Source: Rhyacichthys aspro
Taxonomy: Eukaryota > Chordata > Actinopteri > Gobiiformes > Rhyacichthyidae
Direction of reading: 5' to 3'
Length of the DNA stretch: 64,000 nucleotides
Assembly: GCA_036850595.1 (NCBI GenBank)
Contig: CM072160.1
Span: 9,527,906 to 9,591,905, forward strand
Under the pieces are notes generated by a model. It was not told the DNA's origin. It did not search any database and worked only from the letters and a program-made list of their open reading frames with translations. Shown one piece after another: positions 37,123 to 50,039 of the stretch (position 1 is the stretch's first letter; every line of letters starts with the position of its first letter). The translations under genes and the position numbers were made by a program.

Positions 37123-37152
37123 GGGCCTTTGACGCCGCTTGCGGCTTTAATT

Positions 37153-38192
37153 GAGTTTACAATTAGTAAAGGCCACGGTTCACTGCCAGGCTCTGTGACC
37201 ACTCCGGCTGAGCAGGGAGACACTGACAATTCTAGCACTAGAAAAGAGTTGGATTTAATTTTTCGCAGCAGTTGATTCACGTGTAAACTTTTTTGTGCAT
37301 GCTCCTGTCAGTGTGATCTCTCAAAGCAAAGCCACGGCTCAGCGTTACTGTTCTCCTTTCTTTATGTTAATTCTAATCATAAAGCTCTGAGGTTGAAGAC
37401 ATGTAATGTTCTTCTATGGTAAGTTATTTAAGTTATCCGCACAACATTTCCTATAAAACCAACATTAAAAGTAAAAAATATATATATATTACTGAGAACC
37501 ATTACATCACAATATTAAAACTGCATTACAAATTACAGTTTTGTCATGGGTCTGTAAACAATGGCAAAAAAACATGCAAGTTGCTAAATTGCTTAAAATG
37601 TATACATTACATTTCCTTATTTTTTACATTAAATGCAAGGTGTTTGGTAGGTTTTGGTTAAATCTTACAGGGACAGAGTTAACATTGCACTAAACACACA
37701 CATACAGTGGTACATATTCACATACACAGTCTCGAGATATTGTTTTGGGAAATTTTAAAGCTTCCTTGGCAATGTGAAAAAAGCAAACACCTGTGCAACC
37801 CACATTACTGACTCATGGACATGTGATTGACATATCTACCAAAGCCACCCACTCACCTACAGTTTAATTCAACAGAAGCTTATTTCTCTTCCCCCAAATT
37901 CCTGCCAAATGTAAAAAGTGCTTCTCTTTGGCTTTAACATGTCACAACAGCACTGCTTTTATTTTTAGCAGACACTGCTTCATGTAGCAAATAACAGAAG
38001 AATGCATAATTAAAGTAAAAAATAAAAACATGGTTGGTCTTATTTTTCATCCCACAAAGTTTCATCTGACTGGTTTTGTATCTTTGGTTGCACCTTGTGC
38101 CTCAGGTTTACAGCCTATGTAGAAAAACATGCTGTAAATTGCTTGTGGCCATGCTGTAAAACTGTGAAACCCAGTGTGCTCTGGTGTAAGTC
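37153..38192. other. unique non-coding DNA
   Basis: No gene is recognised. A short (TA)n run of about seven units lies at 37476-37489. The sequence beyond 37160 resumes high-complexity DNA after the long repeat. Confidence 0.5.
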
Positions 38193-38279
38193 CTCCCAGT
38201 GCATGCTGGGACAGGCTCCACAGGGCCATGACTCCGAATGGGAATCAAAGATTAGGAAATGGGATGGGTGGATGGACAC
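38193..38279 (+). repeat. L2/SINE-type 3' tail fragment, plus orientation
   Basis: 'cctcccagtgcatgctggg' then 'acaggctcca', 'gactccgaatggga' and a 'gggatgggtggatggac' end match the last third of the repeat at 3.05-3.24 kb. Only the 3' part is present, which is the usual 5' truncation of retroposons. Confidence 0.55.
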
Positions 38280-38784
38280 CTCCAGCACCTAACAAATGGA
38301 CACTGTCCCTAGTGCCTTGGCAAAAGTTGGCCAATGCAGACCAGAGAGCAAATTCAAACTTAGCCGACTACATTAAGGTATTTTAGATTACTTTTGGCCT
38401 TTTGGGACATGGATCCAATTTAAAGTGTATGACACTGTTCTCTTGCATTTTATTGGCTGCCTTTTCCAAATACTTTAGAAAAAATATTTATTTTAAATAA
38501 GGCCTTTGTTTATTATAGTCTGTTGTTTAACCATGGACAAACTTGAGAATTAAAGACACGTTATACTCAGATTAACCAGTTGGAGCCTCTGCTGATCCCA
38601 ATATAGCAAAGGTCTCTATATACCTTCACAGCCACCTGGGAAAGATTTTTTTTTTTTTTTTTTAATGAATAATTTTACTAAAACATTAAATATGACAAAG
38701 GACATAAGCCACTGGTTGTTTTGTAAAATGCATATTACTTTTTTTTATTTCACCTTTTTATGTCTAGTTCAGGAGGTTCACAAA
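38280..38784. other. non-coding DNA with an 18-T run
   Basis: Nothing is recognised apart from 18 consecutive T at 38646-38663. The run lies about 120 bp before the minus-strand L2/SINE-like fragment and might be a reversed A-tail of something else, but no matching element body was found. Confidence 0.5.
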
Positions 38785-38866
38785 AGGCTGGAGCCCATCT
38801 CATCTGACACAGTGCATGAGGCTCATAGATACACAACCACTCACATTGTTCACATTCAGAGGTAAT
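38785..38866 (-). repeat. L2/SINE-type fragment, minus orientation
   Basis: Read on the plus strand, 'ggctggagcccatctcatctg' and 'acacaaccactcacattg...cattcagagg' correspond to the reverse complement of the middle of the same repeat family. It lies about 500 bp from the plus-oriented fragment at 38193-38279 and faces the other way, so these are two separate insertions. Divergence is high. Confidence 0.45.
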
Positions 38867-41567
38867 CGTTTTTCTGCATGTTGCTGCAAAGTATCAAGAA
38901 AACTAAATAAATAAATGACAACATTCAACAAGTCTCAATAAAGCCAGCTATGATTCCAATTTGTCTCCTCTGTACCATCCCAACTATTGACCCCATGAAT
39001 GAAGAGAAGTACATCTTATGGAAGCCCCGCCCACATGGGACCCCCTGGCCCTCCTGTGTCCCCCCTGCTAACATCAGAGGCAGTCAAGTGAGACAAGGCC
39101 TCTCCATGGCGAAAGCAGAGAGCATGCACTTCATCTCTCACCTCCAAATCATTATTACCTGATTAAGTGTGATTAAGAGAAGATCATTAGCAGCTGCATG
39201 TCCTGTCAGTAACGATTACTGTGATGGGTGCGTTAGACCCCATGAGCTCATCTGCAGGCTTAGCCACTTTAATGATTAGGGAAGCATTGTTTAGCAGAGC
39301 TCTCAGATGAAAGGCTTGCTGAGGTGAACATCCCACAAGTGCATCATAATGAACTCGATTGTTCTACAAGGCAGATGACATTGAACAGATTTTACCTCCA
39401 AATTCCTTCTCAATGTATACTTGTGTTAAACCTTGTACAGTTACTTTGAATAATGTTGATTATACTTCTCTCCAGGGGTTGATGCAAAATAATAACCAGT
39501 AAATGCCAAATGTTCTATGTAGTATTGTTTGTGTTTTTGCTATAAAATATTGAGACAGAAATGTCATTAGATATTGTAAAAGAGATAGTGAGATAGTGTT
39601 ATGTCCCTTTGATTTGAATGATGTACTCACTGTTAAGGACTTGCCTATACAGAAGTACCACATAAGCTGCATGAATAGTCAGAAAAAATAGAATGTTATA
39701 CAGTTAGAAGATGAAAAACTTTTCACAGTTAGGTAATTTTGTGAATGACTTTATGTCAGGTGGATTGCAAAAGTTTAGTTAAAAAAACAAAACAAGGTCC
39801 AAACGGGCAAGGTGATTGTTAAAATTGAGTCCATATAAAAGAGTTCAATTGCTGCCTTTGGACAACAGAAATGAATACATGTTATTTTGCCTTTTCTAAA
39901 AGTGTGGATATGTTGCTACTTTCCTTTATCAATATGATGAATATTATTTCCATAAAATATGGCTAAATAAGAATGCATTGTCTCATTAGACTGTATGAAT
40001 GCTATTAAATCTGCATCAGTGACAGTGGGTTGGAAATCTTTGAGTTGCATGCTGTTTACTTCATTTACATATATCGAGAGGAAAATCAATTTCAGATGTT
40101 GATGCTCTTAATCCGCTCTTTGTGGACACAAATAGCCATCAACCGAGAGGCAGCCAAATCAAGCCCTTGATACAAGGCTGCACTTAGCCAGCTCCAATGA
40201 CCAGGTTCCACTGTCAAACCCACACAGTTGATTTAAACAGCCCTGTCATCAAAGTGACACCTTCAAACCATTTACAGACTTGATTGTTCAAACAGCACTG
40301 AAATCATTGGAAAACGACAGTTATTATTTAATGAAAAGAATTAACTCTGAATTAACTTAAATTGTGATTCCAAGAAGTAAGAAGAAACTTTTTTTGAAAA
40401 AATGATTTTAAATTATTTTAAAGTCTTCCTTCCCAAACTGCAGCTGTGTAACACATCAGATCGCAGATCGTAGACAGATGCAAAGCACTAGAAACAAGTT
40501 TGATCAGAGCAAAGGATGCTGCTTGAACACGGAGCATCAGATAAAGATACCTTCATTGAGGAATTGCATGGAAAGCCTCCAAACAGACAGTGAGATTGGT
40601 TTCCAATTCCCCCATCAGACAAATTGAGCCCAGTGGCCAATTATTCCCAATGCCAATTAACCTTGCAACCAGCCCCCCTTTCTGCAACTGTGTGAGTCAG
40701 CCTGCCAAATTTGCTTTTGCCTGTCACATAGACATTGCTGATGAAAATAGACAGGAGCGCTGTGCACCAAATATTATTGTGTCATCAACTTTCTGATGGG
40801 GCTCCACTTTAAAGCAGAAAGAGTTTGAGGTTAATGGCCTGACAAACTTTAACAGGCTGCATCTTTGAGGCCAAACTCACCACTAAAGGAATAATGTTGC
40901 TCAATGTTTTATCTGGGCTAAAACATGTACAGTGTTTGCCTGTGGCAGCTCTTTTGGGAAGACAGACCATATGAAATAATGATTTTATTTTCACAAATAT
41001 TTATCTAAAACATGCCTCATATGCAATGTGAGAAAAAAAGAAAACTTTCTTTTTTAGCTTTATAGCTCTTTAACTTTTTTTCTATTTATGTGTCCCTTTA
41101 AGATCAAAATATGGATTTCCAAAAGGATGTGGCATTCAGTGTCTTAGAGGACCTTTGAAGGAGATTAGATTTTAATCATATTTTTTGACTGAAACTCACT
41201 TATTGGCAATTACCAGCATGGTTTTATAACCCTAAAACTTCATAGAAGTATAGGATATCAAGGACATGCAGTGATTTCATCTCATCCGGCAATCATTAAA
41301 CTTCAGAAATATGAGGATTATTACACAGTCAGTTCAGGGTCATGGAAAGGATAAATGCATTTTTCTGTGAGCAAGAAAGTACAAGTGAATCATTGAAAAA
41401 TATTGATTCAAAAGTATCTCTTTTAAAACGGTTGCTCTCTAAATTTCACAGCAGTGAAATCCTGTGCAACTGTCTTCAGTAATTTCAATGATCATTGTGA
41501 CTGCACAGTTGAAGAGATAAACATGAAGAACTGTATTTGGTTATTTCATTTCTCTGTGCTTCTGCAG
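38867..41567. other. unique non-coding DNA
   Basis: No gene or transposon is recognised. Frames are below 75 codons. The part at 39090-39310 is listed as a possible conserved element. Confidence 0.5.
39090..39310. other. possible conserved non-coding element
   Basis: Repeat-free sequence with 'atcattattacctgattaag', a second 'gtgattaaga' word, 'gatcattag' and a CAGCTG E-box at 39191-39196 within about 70 bp. Spacing and complexity resemble developmental enhancers. Function and conservation are not shown by the sequence alone. Confidence 0.2.
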
Positions 41568-41618
41568 GTGAAGTGGAGCTCTTGTTGATCTTGCTGCTCT
41601 CATTAATGTATGTGCAAA
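41568..41618 (+). other. weak candidate exon, 51 bp
   Basis: A long T/C-rich tract ending 'tgtgcttctgcag' precedes, and AAA|GTGAGT (a near-consensus donor) follows, a 51-nt segment. That length is 17 codons, so a cassette exon would keep frame. Two phases hold a stop and the third is open, reading EVELLLILLLSLMYVQ, which is hydrophobic. The splice signals are the best I saw in the window. No protein match is recognised, and in 64 kb such a pair of signals will also occur by chance. Confidence 0.15.
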
Positions 41619-44356
41619 GTGAGTGGCTTTAAAGGGGTTTTATTAATATAGTGCTGTAAATATTGAAATGTTTATGACATTTAGCAAGTCTAGTCCTTGT
41701 AACACCTATCTCCCTGCATCAAGAAATATACTGGATCTTCAGTATAATATTTACGTTAATGTATGTTTTAAAGCTACACACAGGGATGTACTATAATGCC
41801 TCAGCACAGACCACCCACTCGGGTTTAATTGAAATTTACATTTAGCCTTGTGCATTTAGCTAACTTTCACTTCCCTGAAATATGTTGGCAGGTCATATAA
41901 TATACTTCTAATATACACAATATGTACACTGGGTATTACCTTTAAAACAAGTATAAACGTATCAGCAATGCTGATGTGTGCAAAATAGGAAATACTATTT
42001 TTGTCATATAACTCAGGCAGACTGAATATTGTACTAAATCGTCTATATTGACTACAGCAGTAATAACTTTAATACACACCTGTAACTTTGAGCAAATCTC
42101 TTTTGGGTGAGCTCTCCACTGAAACCCCATGTGGAGCCAATCAGTGGCACTGCTATTACTACCATTCATCAGTTAAGGGCCTTTTACTTTGGTGAAGCTG
42201 TTACTTTGTGCCTTTCATTTGTACACATGAAGTGTTCACATTTTTGGAAAATAGAAAAACAGCAAACAAACATTCAATATTGCTTTAAAGATTTAACCAC
42301 AAGGGAGCATTAATTCCACAAACAATATTAGATTTTTCTTCTCAGGAGCCCAGCACAAGTAGCAACTTAACTTGATCTATGGATTTCATTTAACATTATC
42401 TAATACAGCACTGTGAATCTAATTTGTTTGGGCGCTGAACACTGAAGCTTACTACTGTGAAAGACACTGCAAATGGGTTTACAATTGAACATGGAATCCT
42501 TCTTTGAGCACTTCACAGCATAGATTTGACTTTGAGTATCCCTTGTTTTGCAGGCCCAGTGCACAGGCTATGAGGTGATATAGGCAACAACAAAACTAAG
42601 GGCTACACATATTCACTATCATTCATTCAATTTCTGATATCTTTTTGGATGTTTGTTATAACCATCCTCTATTTTTCAAAGAACATTAAAATATATGTGT
42701 CTAACTAATATCAGGCACCAATGTAGATGCTGCACCAGAGGAACGTTTAACAAATAGAAAATAATCAGTCAAACAGCGCAACACTGTATCAATGGAAGAA
42801 TTCATCATCATTTTTATACATTAAAAAATAATAAACAAATAAAGAATCCATAACACAAATACCACAAAGCAGTGTCAAGACATTTTGCAATAACAACCAC
42901 ATTTCAAATTAAACATGAACTATGCTTTATCCATTTTTTTACCACATATGATCAGCAGACCATTTGTAAGATGTTTTGCCTAAAGCTTTGTTTCCTGGGC
43001 ATTTAACAAAAAGAAGTTTTGAATTCTATTAATTTACTAAATAGAAATGTGACTCATGTGCTACCACAGAAGTGATTGCTTTATTTTAGAAATGCACACT
43101 CAGAGATAGGTCTCGGAAAATTTGAAAATTTTTGAGGAAATAGACAAAACTGAGCCAGTCTCTCAGTAAAGGTTATTTTCCTTAGTAGGAGCCATGCTGA
43201 GTTTAGGTGCAGCTCTTTCATTGTTGTTTCAATCAGCACTCAGACCTTTATTTGATGCCTTTGAAAAGAGCGTAATGCAGTCTCATTTGTCTGGTTCCTG
43301 AAGGCTCGCCTAAAGATTCTGCAATCATCCAAGGGTCGTGACATCTTCTTGCCTGTATTGTGTCTGACATAATTGTTCATAACCACAAAATGGTGATGTC
43401 ATGGTGCATACAAACCGCTCAGTGCTCATAGCAGCACTGCTCTTTGTTCTTGTCTCTTTGTAGGTGCCGGGGGTTTAGAAAATCCAACCAAGTCTTGCCA
43501 AACATTCTCTCCTTCCTGTTGGCAAGAACAAAGTGGAATACTTGCCAAGGAAGGAAAGCATATTTCACACCCAAACACACCTACACATCAAGTAGGATAG
43601 ATTAGAGACAAGAGGCTTAGGCTATGAAAAGCACAAATAAGATTTCTGGGAGCATTCCCATAGTGTAGACAGCTCCCAGCAGCCTCATGCATTGCCTGCT
43701 TCTCTTTGTGCAGGCTGAAATTCAAATCCATATTCACAATAGAAAGGGTTGCACTGACAATGCTTGAATAGTTGAAGAGGCATCACAGTTTTACCAGGCT
43801 GATGTAAGCTTCAGAGACGACTGAAGGCCAGCGCAAGGAAAGAAGAGTCTGCTCTTTACTGAGTTCTTATAGTCCTGTCTTAAAGTTGTTTATTCCAACA
43901 CATCAAATCTCATAAAAGACCAGCATTCTATACAGAGCCCTGCAGAGAACACGCATCTTTAATAATACTTCAACAGAACATCAAAATGTTGAGATGTCTT
44001 CTCAAGGAAGAGTAATAATTAGTATAATGAGATATTTGTTTTTTTTTTAAAGAGTGAGCCTCTCATGTTCACAAAAATATACAAATATTAAAATGGATTT
44101 TAAAATACATTCATACACTGGAGTCACACAAGACGCAACACTGCGTTATGAACTTTCATTGGTCATAGTTACAGTATTATTGCTATTTTATAGTAATGTT
44201 ATTCTAGTACCATACTTATGTTCATTCTTGAGCTGTAATAGGAATTTCAAATTTTATGAACTTTAAATGACTATAGACCAAAGTAAAGTGCTCTAAATCA
44301 TTGAAAACATCCATTTGAAAGTACAGATCAATTAATTTTGCAAATTGTTTATTAAT
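41619..44356. other. unique non-coding DNA
   Basis: No gene or transposon is recognised. Frames are below 80 codons. A 'ctctttgtaggtgccggggg' acceptor-like site near 43460 is followed by no open frame with a donor. Confidence 0.5.
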
Positions 44357-44401
44357 GGGATAGCCCCTTGAGATGAATCATCTCGTTTTCGAGGGGGTCC
44401 C
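44357..44401. repeat. hairpin block, possibly the tail of an old interspersed repeat
   Basis: GGGA (44357-44360) pairs with TCCC (44398-44401), CCCC pairs with GGGG inside that, and GAGATG (44370-44375) pairs with CATCTC (44379-44384) around AAT. The phrase 'ccccttgagatg...catctcgttttcgagggggtcc' resembles one I associate with a recurrent fish repeat, but I cannot name the family. The surrounding DNA gives no body for such an element. Confidence 0.4.
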
Positions 44402-47400
44402 AATTACTGAGTCATTAAAGACTCATTTCATAGATGTTTTATGAATTTTTAAAAATGCAGAGGTATATTTACCACACTGATTGAATACACACAAGGACAA
44501 GATCAGCCTGTTGTGTTATTATAGAAACATGTCTCAAGCTACTGCAGGATTTACAAACTGAAACCATATTTTTCCCCATATTCTTCTGTGAGAAATTGAC
44601 TGCACCTACAGTCACCTTTTTTTCTCCTCTCTGTAGCGCTTGTATCTGAGTATACAGAGTAAATAAACTGTAGGCGCAGTCTGTCTCTGTGATATTTTGA
44701 GTGTATATGCATGTTATATAATATTAGATTCCTATTGAATCTCATGTCATCACTCCTTGTTGTGTATTTTCTGTTTAAAATTAGTTCGATCTTATCTTAA
44801 CTTGACTAACGTATTCACAGTGTGTTGCTGCAAATAGAAAGTGTATATAAAAGTCTAATAAATGATTAATCTTATCTTGTGTGATGAATAAATAAATGCA
44901 GGAGGACACAGAGGATTGACCAGATCCAAACCACCACTCAGTGCCTTCAAAGGGTTGGTGGGTGCACAAAATCACCGCACTCAGCATCACACATGATCAA
45001 AGACTCAAGTTGTAGGTTGCGTTCTCTTTTCCCTCCTCGTCCCCTTCAGATCTAAAAACACACTGGACTGTATTAATCCAGCTGGTGTGTTTTCAGACAG
45101 CACACAGTGAACTACTTAAAGCCTCTTAATGATTACCCCAGTGATTTACGCAACATGATGCACAGGAGTGTATATCAGCTGAGCTTTTAATCTGTGTTCT
45201 CCACTTTTTGACTGGCCTCCTAGAATTTAATGTGTCCCTTGTAATTCTGTAAAAAAATACTCACTTTATGAATAATGCAGAAAATCAAAATATCAATCAA
45301 GTGAGAAAATATACTTTTTTTGATGTATTGAGCAGTCCTTAAGTTTTATTATTCTTTTTGTCTATAGAGATTTTTTTTTTTTTCTTTGCCCATTCAAAGG
45401 TTCAGAACTTTTTAAACCATTGTCTCCATGGTAACATACAGAATGTTATCAACAAACCAGGAAAAGAAAATTGCTCCTAATGAATACTATTATGAAGTTA
45501 GTCACAAGAAGTGAAGGTAACCTGCTGTGCTCTAATCGCTGAGTCTTTTATTAAAAAATAAGGCAATATGACAATATCCTCACTCCACGATGGTGCCAGC
45601 AGATCTGACAGGAGGGCACAGTTGGTGTTTAATTGTGATCCACAATAGTTCAGACGTCACACTCACTCACACTGCGCTAATGGACATTGCACTTGTTTCA
45701 AACTTTAAAAAGTCACTTTCACGTAAACAGAGAATTACAATTGTATAATGCAAACATACGTCAACCCACACTGTTCTAATAGTCTATGAATGTAGCTCTG
45801 GAGAAGGTAACTCTACATGATATGAATAGGCCACAAGAGAAGAAAATAATGGGTTTCATTTTGATCTTGGAAAAAATGGACTTTTAAAACAAAAGTTACT
45901 GTGTTTTGTTTTGTGAAAAATACTGCGACATTCAACTTTGCTTTAAGTTTTGCTTCCAGCAGTCTTCTGATTATTGCCTGATTATTCCTCCATTATTTCC
46001 AAGTATCTTGTGGGCACTGAACGCTTAAATTAGCAAGAACCTGAGGTTAATTGTGTAGGAAATAGGGGGACACCTTAATGTTAATGAGCTTTTCTTGCAT
46101 TGTGCAGTAATTGTCATGTCTCTACACTGCAATTTATTAAAATTACCTGAAATCTATACAAAGAGGCTTTTGCACAAGCCACTGTTGAAAATGAGAAAAG
46201 GGTTTAGTTAGTATACAATTCAAATCAAGAATCAAGATTAGCTCCCAATACACCAAGCAAAGGGCAGTGTTATCATTACAATCATGTTCAGTATTACACT
46301 CGTTTAAAGCATAATTTGTCTTTGTGTAAACCAGGTTTCACAGGTTCATATGTCACGCAGAGATCACAATCATTATAATGATGCCACAATCACCTTTCAC
46401 ACAATATCTCATCAATTAAGCTGCCACACTTTCCCTGTGACTTGATAGTGCTCTTTTACCTGGCAGTTGGAGTCCTCAGATACTTTTAAGACCATTACAT
46501 CTAACATACTTTTTGCAGCAGTGAAAGATTAGTTGGGACTTTTAGCTCATAGCAAATAGTTTTTAGGGGGCAAACACTGTTATACACAAGCTTCGCAGCT
46601 CAGTCATTTAACTGTTAGTTAACTAAAAGTTACAAACAAAACATAATCACACCATGCATTCAGTACATAAAAGAAACAAAACTAAAAATGCATGAGAGAA
46701 CCCCGACAAGCAAAAACATTTGCACAGTTTGAATGTTCACCGGCTTCTTTATGAACAGTGCCTGTAATGCCAACCCTTTTATATTGTAACCTAGAATTTA
46801 TGCTGTCTACAGGAACACACTGAATATAGACAGACTGAAGAAAAACACAATTCAGTTATCAAGAGTTATCAACTGTGAGACAGAGTCCACCTCTATGTTT
46901 GTCATTCAGGAACTGGTTGAATTTGTGGTTAGGATAAATTGTTTTGATTCCAACTAAAACTCATCTTTGCATGTTTAATCAACAACAATGAGATGTGAGA
47001 CAGGAGCTAACATTGATATTTATTATTATTAATTTTATTTGTTTTTTCTTATCTTTGGTATCCAATTTAAACCCTGCGAGGCAACCGATGAGATGAAATT
47101 GACTTGAATATACAAATAACCAATCATTCTGTTTCTTTCATTTGAATTTCATGCAGATGTGTTTTTATGGCATTGAAATAGAAATAAGATTCCAGATTTC
47201 TTTTTTTTTTTGAGTTTGATCCTATTGGCCCTTAATCTTACAGTATTGCCATCATTGGTTGCTTAAGGAATATGAATAATAACTGCCTTTTTTGATAAAC
47301 ATGATATGAAAATGTGTAGCTAGCGTCCATTGTCCATCACTGGGTTTAGGGACACAGGACCAGTTTAGAATCAAACACATTGATAAAATGTGCATATAGA

Positions 47401-47929
47401 AAGAGAGCAGGTGTACAAGGCAAGGAAATATGTTAACACGAGTCAATTAAGTGTGCCTCCCACCTGTGATGGAGAGCAAATTCATTTTTATTTAACAACA
47501 GAGGAAATGAAAGTTCATTGGGCAATATTGTTGTGAAGAGCAGCCAGATGGGACAGGTTTCAAAAATAGTAACAGCACAAGCAAAAAGGGAATCATCATG
47601 GGAAAATTAGTCCATCAGCCCATGACAGTTTCACAGGACATTGTAAATTGGAGCGCCCGCTGATGATATAATAAATTGGTAAGATTGCTTTTGTTTAACC
47701 TTTCTTTAACCTTTGCTTAAGCAAACAGACCCATTAAAAGTTAAATATTCCATGTTTCCCAACAATGAATAGAAAATAGAAGACATTGCGTATTTAACAA
47801 GTGCAATTTCAAAGTAAATTGACATTTTAATTTAATTATTTTGACTTGATGGTCATTAATTACATTGGTTTAGTTTCATTGATGGGAAGTTGTTTTTCAA
47901 TGTAGTCTTTGTTCTTAAAGGAGAACAAT
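44402..47929. other. unique non-coding DNA
   Basis: No gene or transposon is recognised. A 14-T run starts near 45369. The stretch at 45060-45200 is high-complexity with 'ttaatgattacccc' and related words and could be conserved. Frames are below 75 codons. Confidence 0.5.
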
Positions 47930-47980
47930 CCAGTTATGGAAAATCTAATGGTAAATGTATTACCCATTAGATTTTTCTGG
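47930..47980. repeat. imperfect inverted repeat
   Basis: CCAG at 47930 pairs with CTGG ending at 47980. Inside, AAATCTAATGG (47941-47951) is exactly matched by CCATTAGATTT (47964-47974) across a 12-base loop, with an asymmetric gap between the two paired blocks. The folded length is at the low end for a microRNA precursor, and no known microRNA sequence is seen. Confidence 0.7.
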
Positions 47981-50039
47981 ATATACTTCAGTAAATTGTG
48001 TAGGTTGCCTCAGCCCATCAATATTAAAGTTGATGTTTGAAATAGATTTTGATTGGGCCTTTGAATCAAAGTTGAAAGATAAAAAATGTGAAAGCTTTAC
48101 TCAACATTGACCCGGATCTTGCAAAATGTAAGGTCAGGTTTATGGTTACTACAGAGATTGTACTTTTTTTAATGAGCTACAATAAAATGACTGATCTGAC
48201 CAGGACGTGGAGCCTCCTAGAAAGCAGTTTGCTAGAAGGAGACAGCTCATTATCACTTCAAATTACCAGCAGATATTTGACAAAGGTAAACTCTGCTTAC
48301 TTCAAACACAGCACGAGGGACCCTGAAAATAATGCCATCATGAGCCATGTCACTTTGTTTTGTTTTTTTATTTTCAGTCCTGTTGTAGATGATTTGCTTC
48401 ACTCTGCATAATGAGCTCATTGCCCTGAGTGAGAAAAAGCAATAGTGCCCTGTCTTTCCTTCTCTCCCTGCTGTGAACAAACTGTAGCAATTAGGAAAGC
48501 AAGATACATAATGTACAGAAGCAATTTATGACGGGTTATATTTAGAGTTCTTACAGACACACAAAGGTTATGATGCTATTGTTTGTTTCCCACTGTGAAA
48601 GTAATTGACTAAAGTTTGAGTTTCTGATAATATACATAAAATGTGAAAATAGATTCTCTTGGGGTCATGCTGAGAAAAGATTTTATGTACTTTTAGATGA
48701 ATTCAACACTGACCAAACACCAATTTTACTTTAGATTTGCTCACTACAGGCGGCAAACAAGACTCAGATGCCCAACTAGAGATTAGAAAAAAGGCTCTTT
48801 TATTTAAAAACAACAGGAAGAAAAAGAAACTATGGGAGACTGACAAAGAAAAAGTAGACTCTTTTAAACAAACACACAGAAGGAGAGCTAAAAACCCACA
48901 CAGCCAGCCAAAAACAAATAAGCAACATTATTGTAATAGGAGCTGACAAAGAATAGAGCAAATTAGAAGGAAAAAAAAAAAACTATAGTTAGTGAGAAAA
49001 CAGACGATGTCTACGACCTAGTCCCTCCCAATTAGTTTTGATAAGATTTTAATTGTTTTTCTTAGTTAAGCTGATAAAAACAGAGTTTTCTAAACATGTC
49101 ACATCATTAGAAGATGTGCAGTATATACAGTAGCAGTATCACATCTGTATATGTTGCAAAGGCATCAGAAAGGAACAGGTGACAGAAACGGACTGATTCT
49201 TCTTATTTTCATGGCTGAATTGTATGTGCTCTCATTTGCCACAGTTTATGCATGAATTGTCAGGTTTGTCACATTATTGTTGAATTTCTATTTAAAGCAG
49301 CATGTCCTTGCACAAGGTACCCCTCCAGCTCTGTGGGGTATATTAATATATTCTACTAATATTCTACTGTAGTACTGCATTCAGTCATTTGGCAAGTGAA
49401 AAACTGTAATTCTACAGGTTGTCTTTCAATGACGTTTTGTTCAGATTCGATCAGAATTAGAAGAAGCTAAAGGGCTAGCTCCCTGCACTGCTACACTGAA
49501 GGAGCCCAGCAATTTTGTGCTGTTAAAGAAAATGGTCTGGTCTGGCAGTGCAGATTGAGTGGGAACTTTGAATGACGCTGGGACATGTCTGAGAAAGACA
49601 AAGCCAACATGTGTGATTACAATCAGTGGGAGCTACATTGGCTTAATAACAAGTGGGATATGTGATATAAGAAATCCTTCGTGACAGCAACAACACAACC
49701 AGCTCAGAGCTTGATTAGGATCACCAGGCGATGGGCAGCAAAGACGGAGGAACATCACTTCACTCTAACTGCATTCAAAGCAACAATGACTCACAACTGT
49801 TGTGCCGTTCTGCCTGCAAACAGAGAGAGCTAGCTGCGGAGATTGATGGTTGTTATGGTGCTGGGTGGTGGTAATAGCAGGCTATCTCAAGGCCTGTCCA
49901 CATTCTATCCAAACAGATCCCTCCCTTAGGTCTCTAGATAAAAATCCCATCATGGGCAAAGGTAAAGACTGATAGAAACAAAGTGTGTGCTGCTGTCATC
50001 TCAAGGCCTTTTGTCTGCTCCAAGGGGGTCTATGTAATA

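Larger units (their letters stand above)
34690..37152 (+). mobile_element. long teleost-type interspersed repeat, GGCCCGAGCC start and GCTTTAATT end
   Basis: The left end is a compact hairpin: GGCCC (34690-34694) pairs with GGGCC (34714-34718) around an inner CCGGCGATGGCCGG. It is followed by 'ctattgttttcac' and an ATT microsatellite. The body holds the phrases 'ctcgacagcgcaccct', 'gccattttg' and 'caaatttggtcagaatcat', and the right end is GCCGCTTGCGGCTTTAATT. I recognise this order from a repeat that is very common in fish genomes. I do not know its transposon class and do not name one. There is no transposase or reverse transcriptase frame. The body consists of about 2.7 copies of a 790-bp unit and the tail of three 50-bp units. 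Clear target duplications are not visible. Confidence 0.75.
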
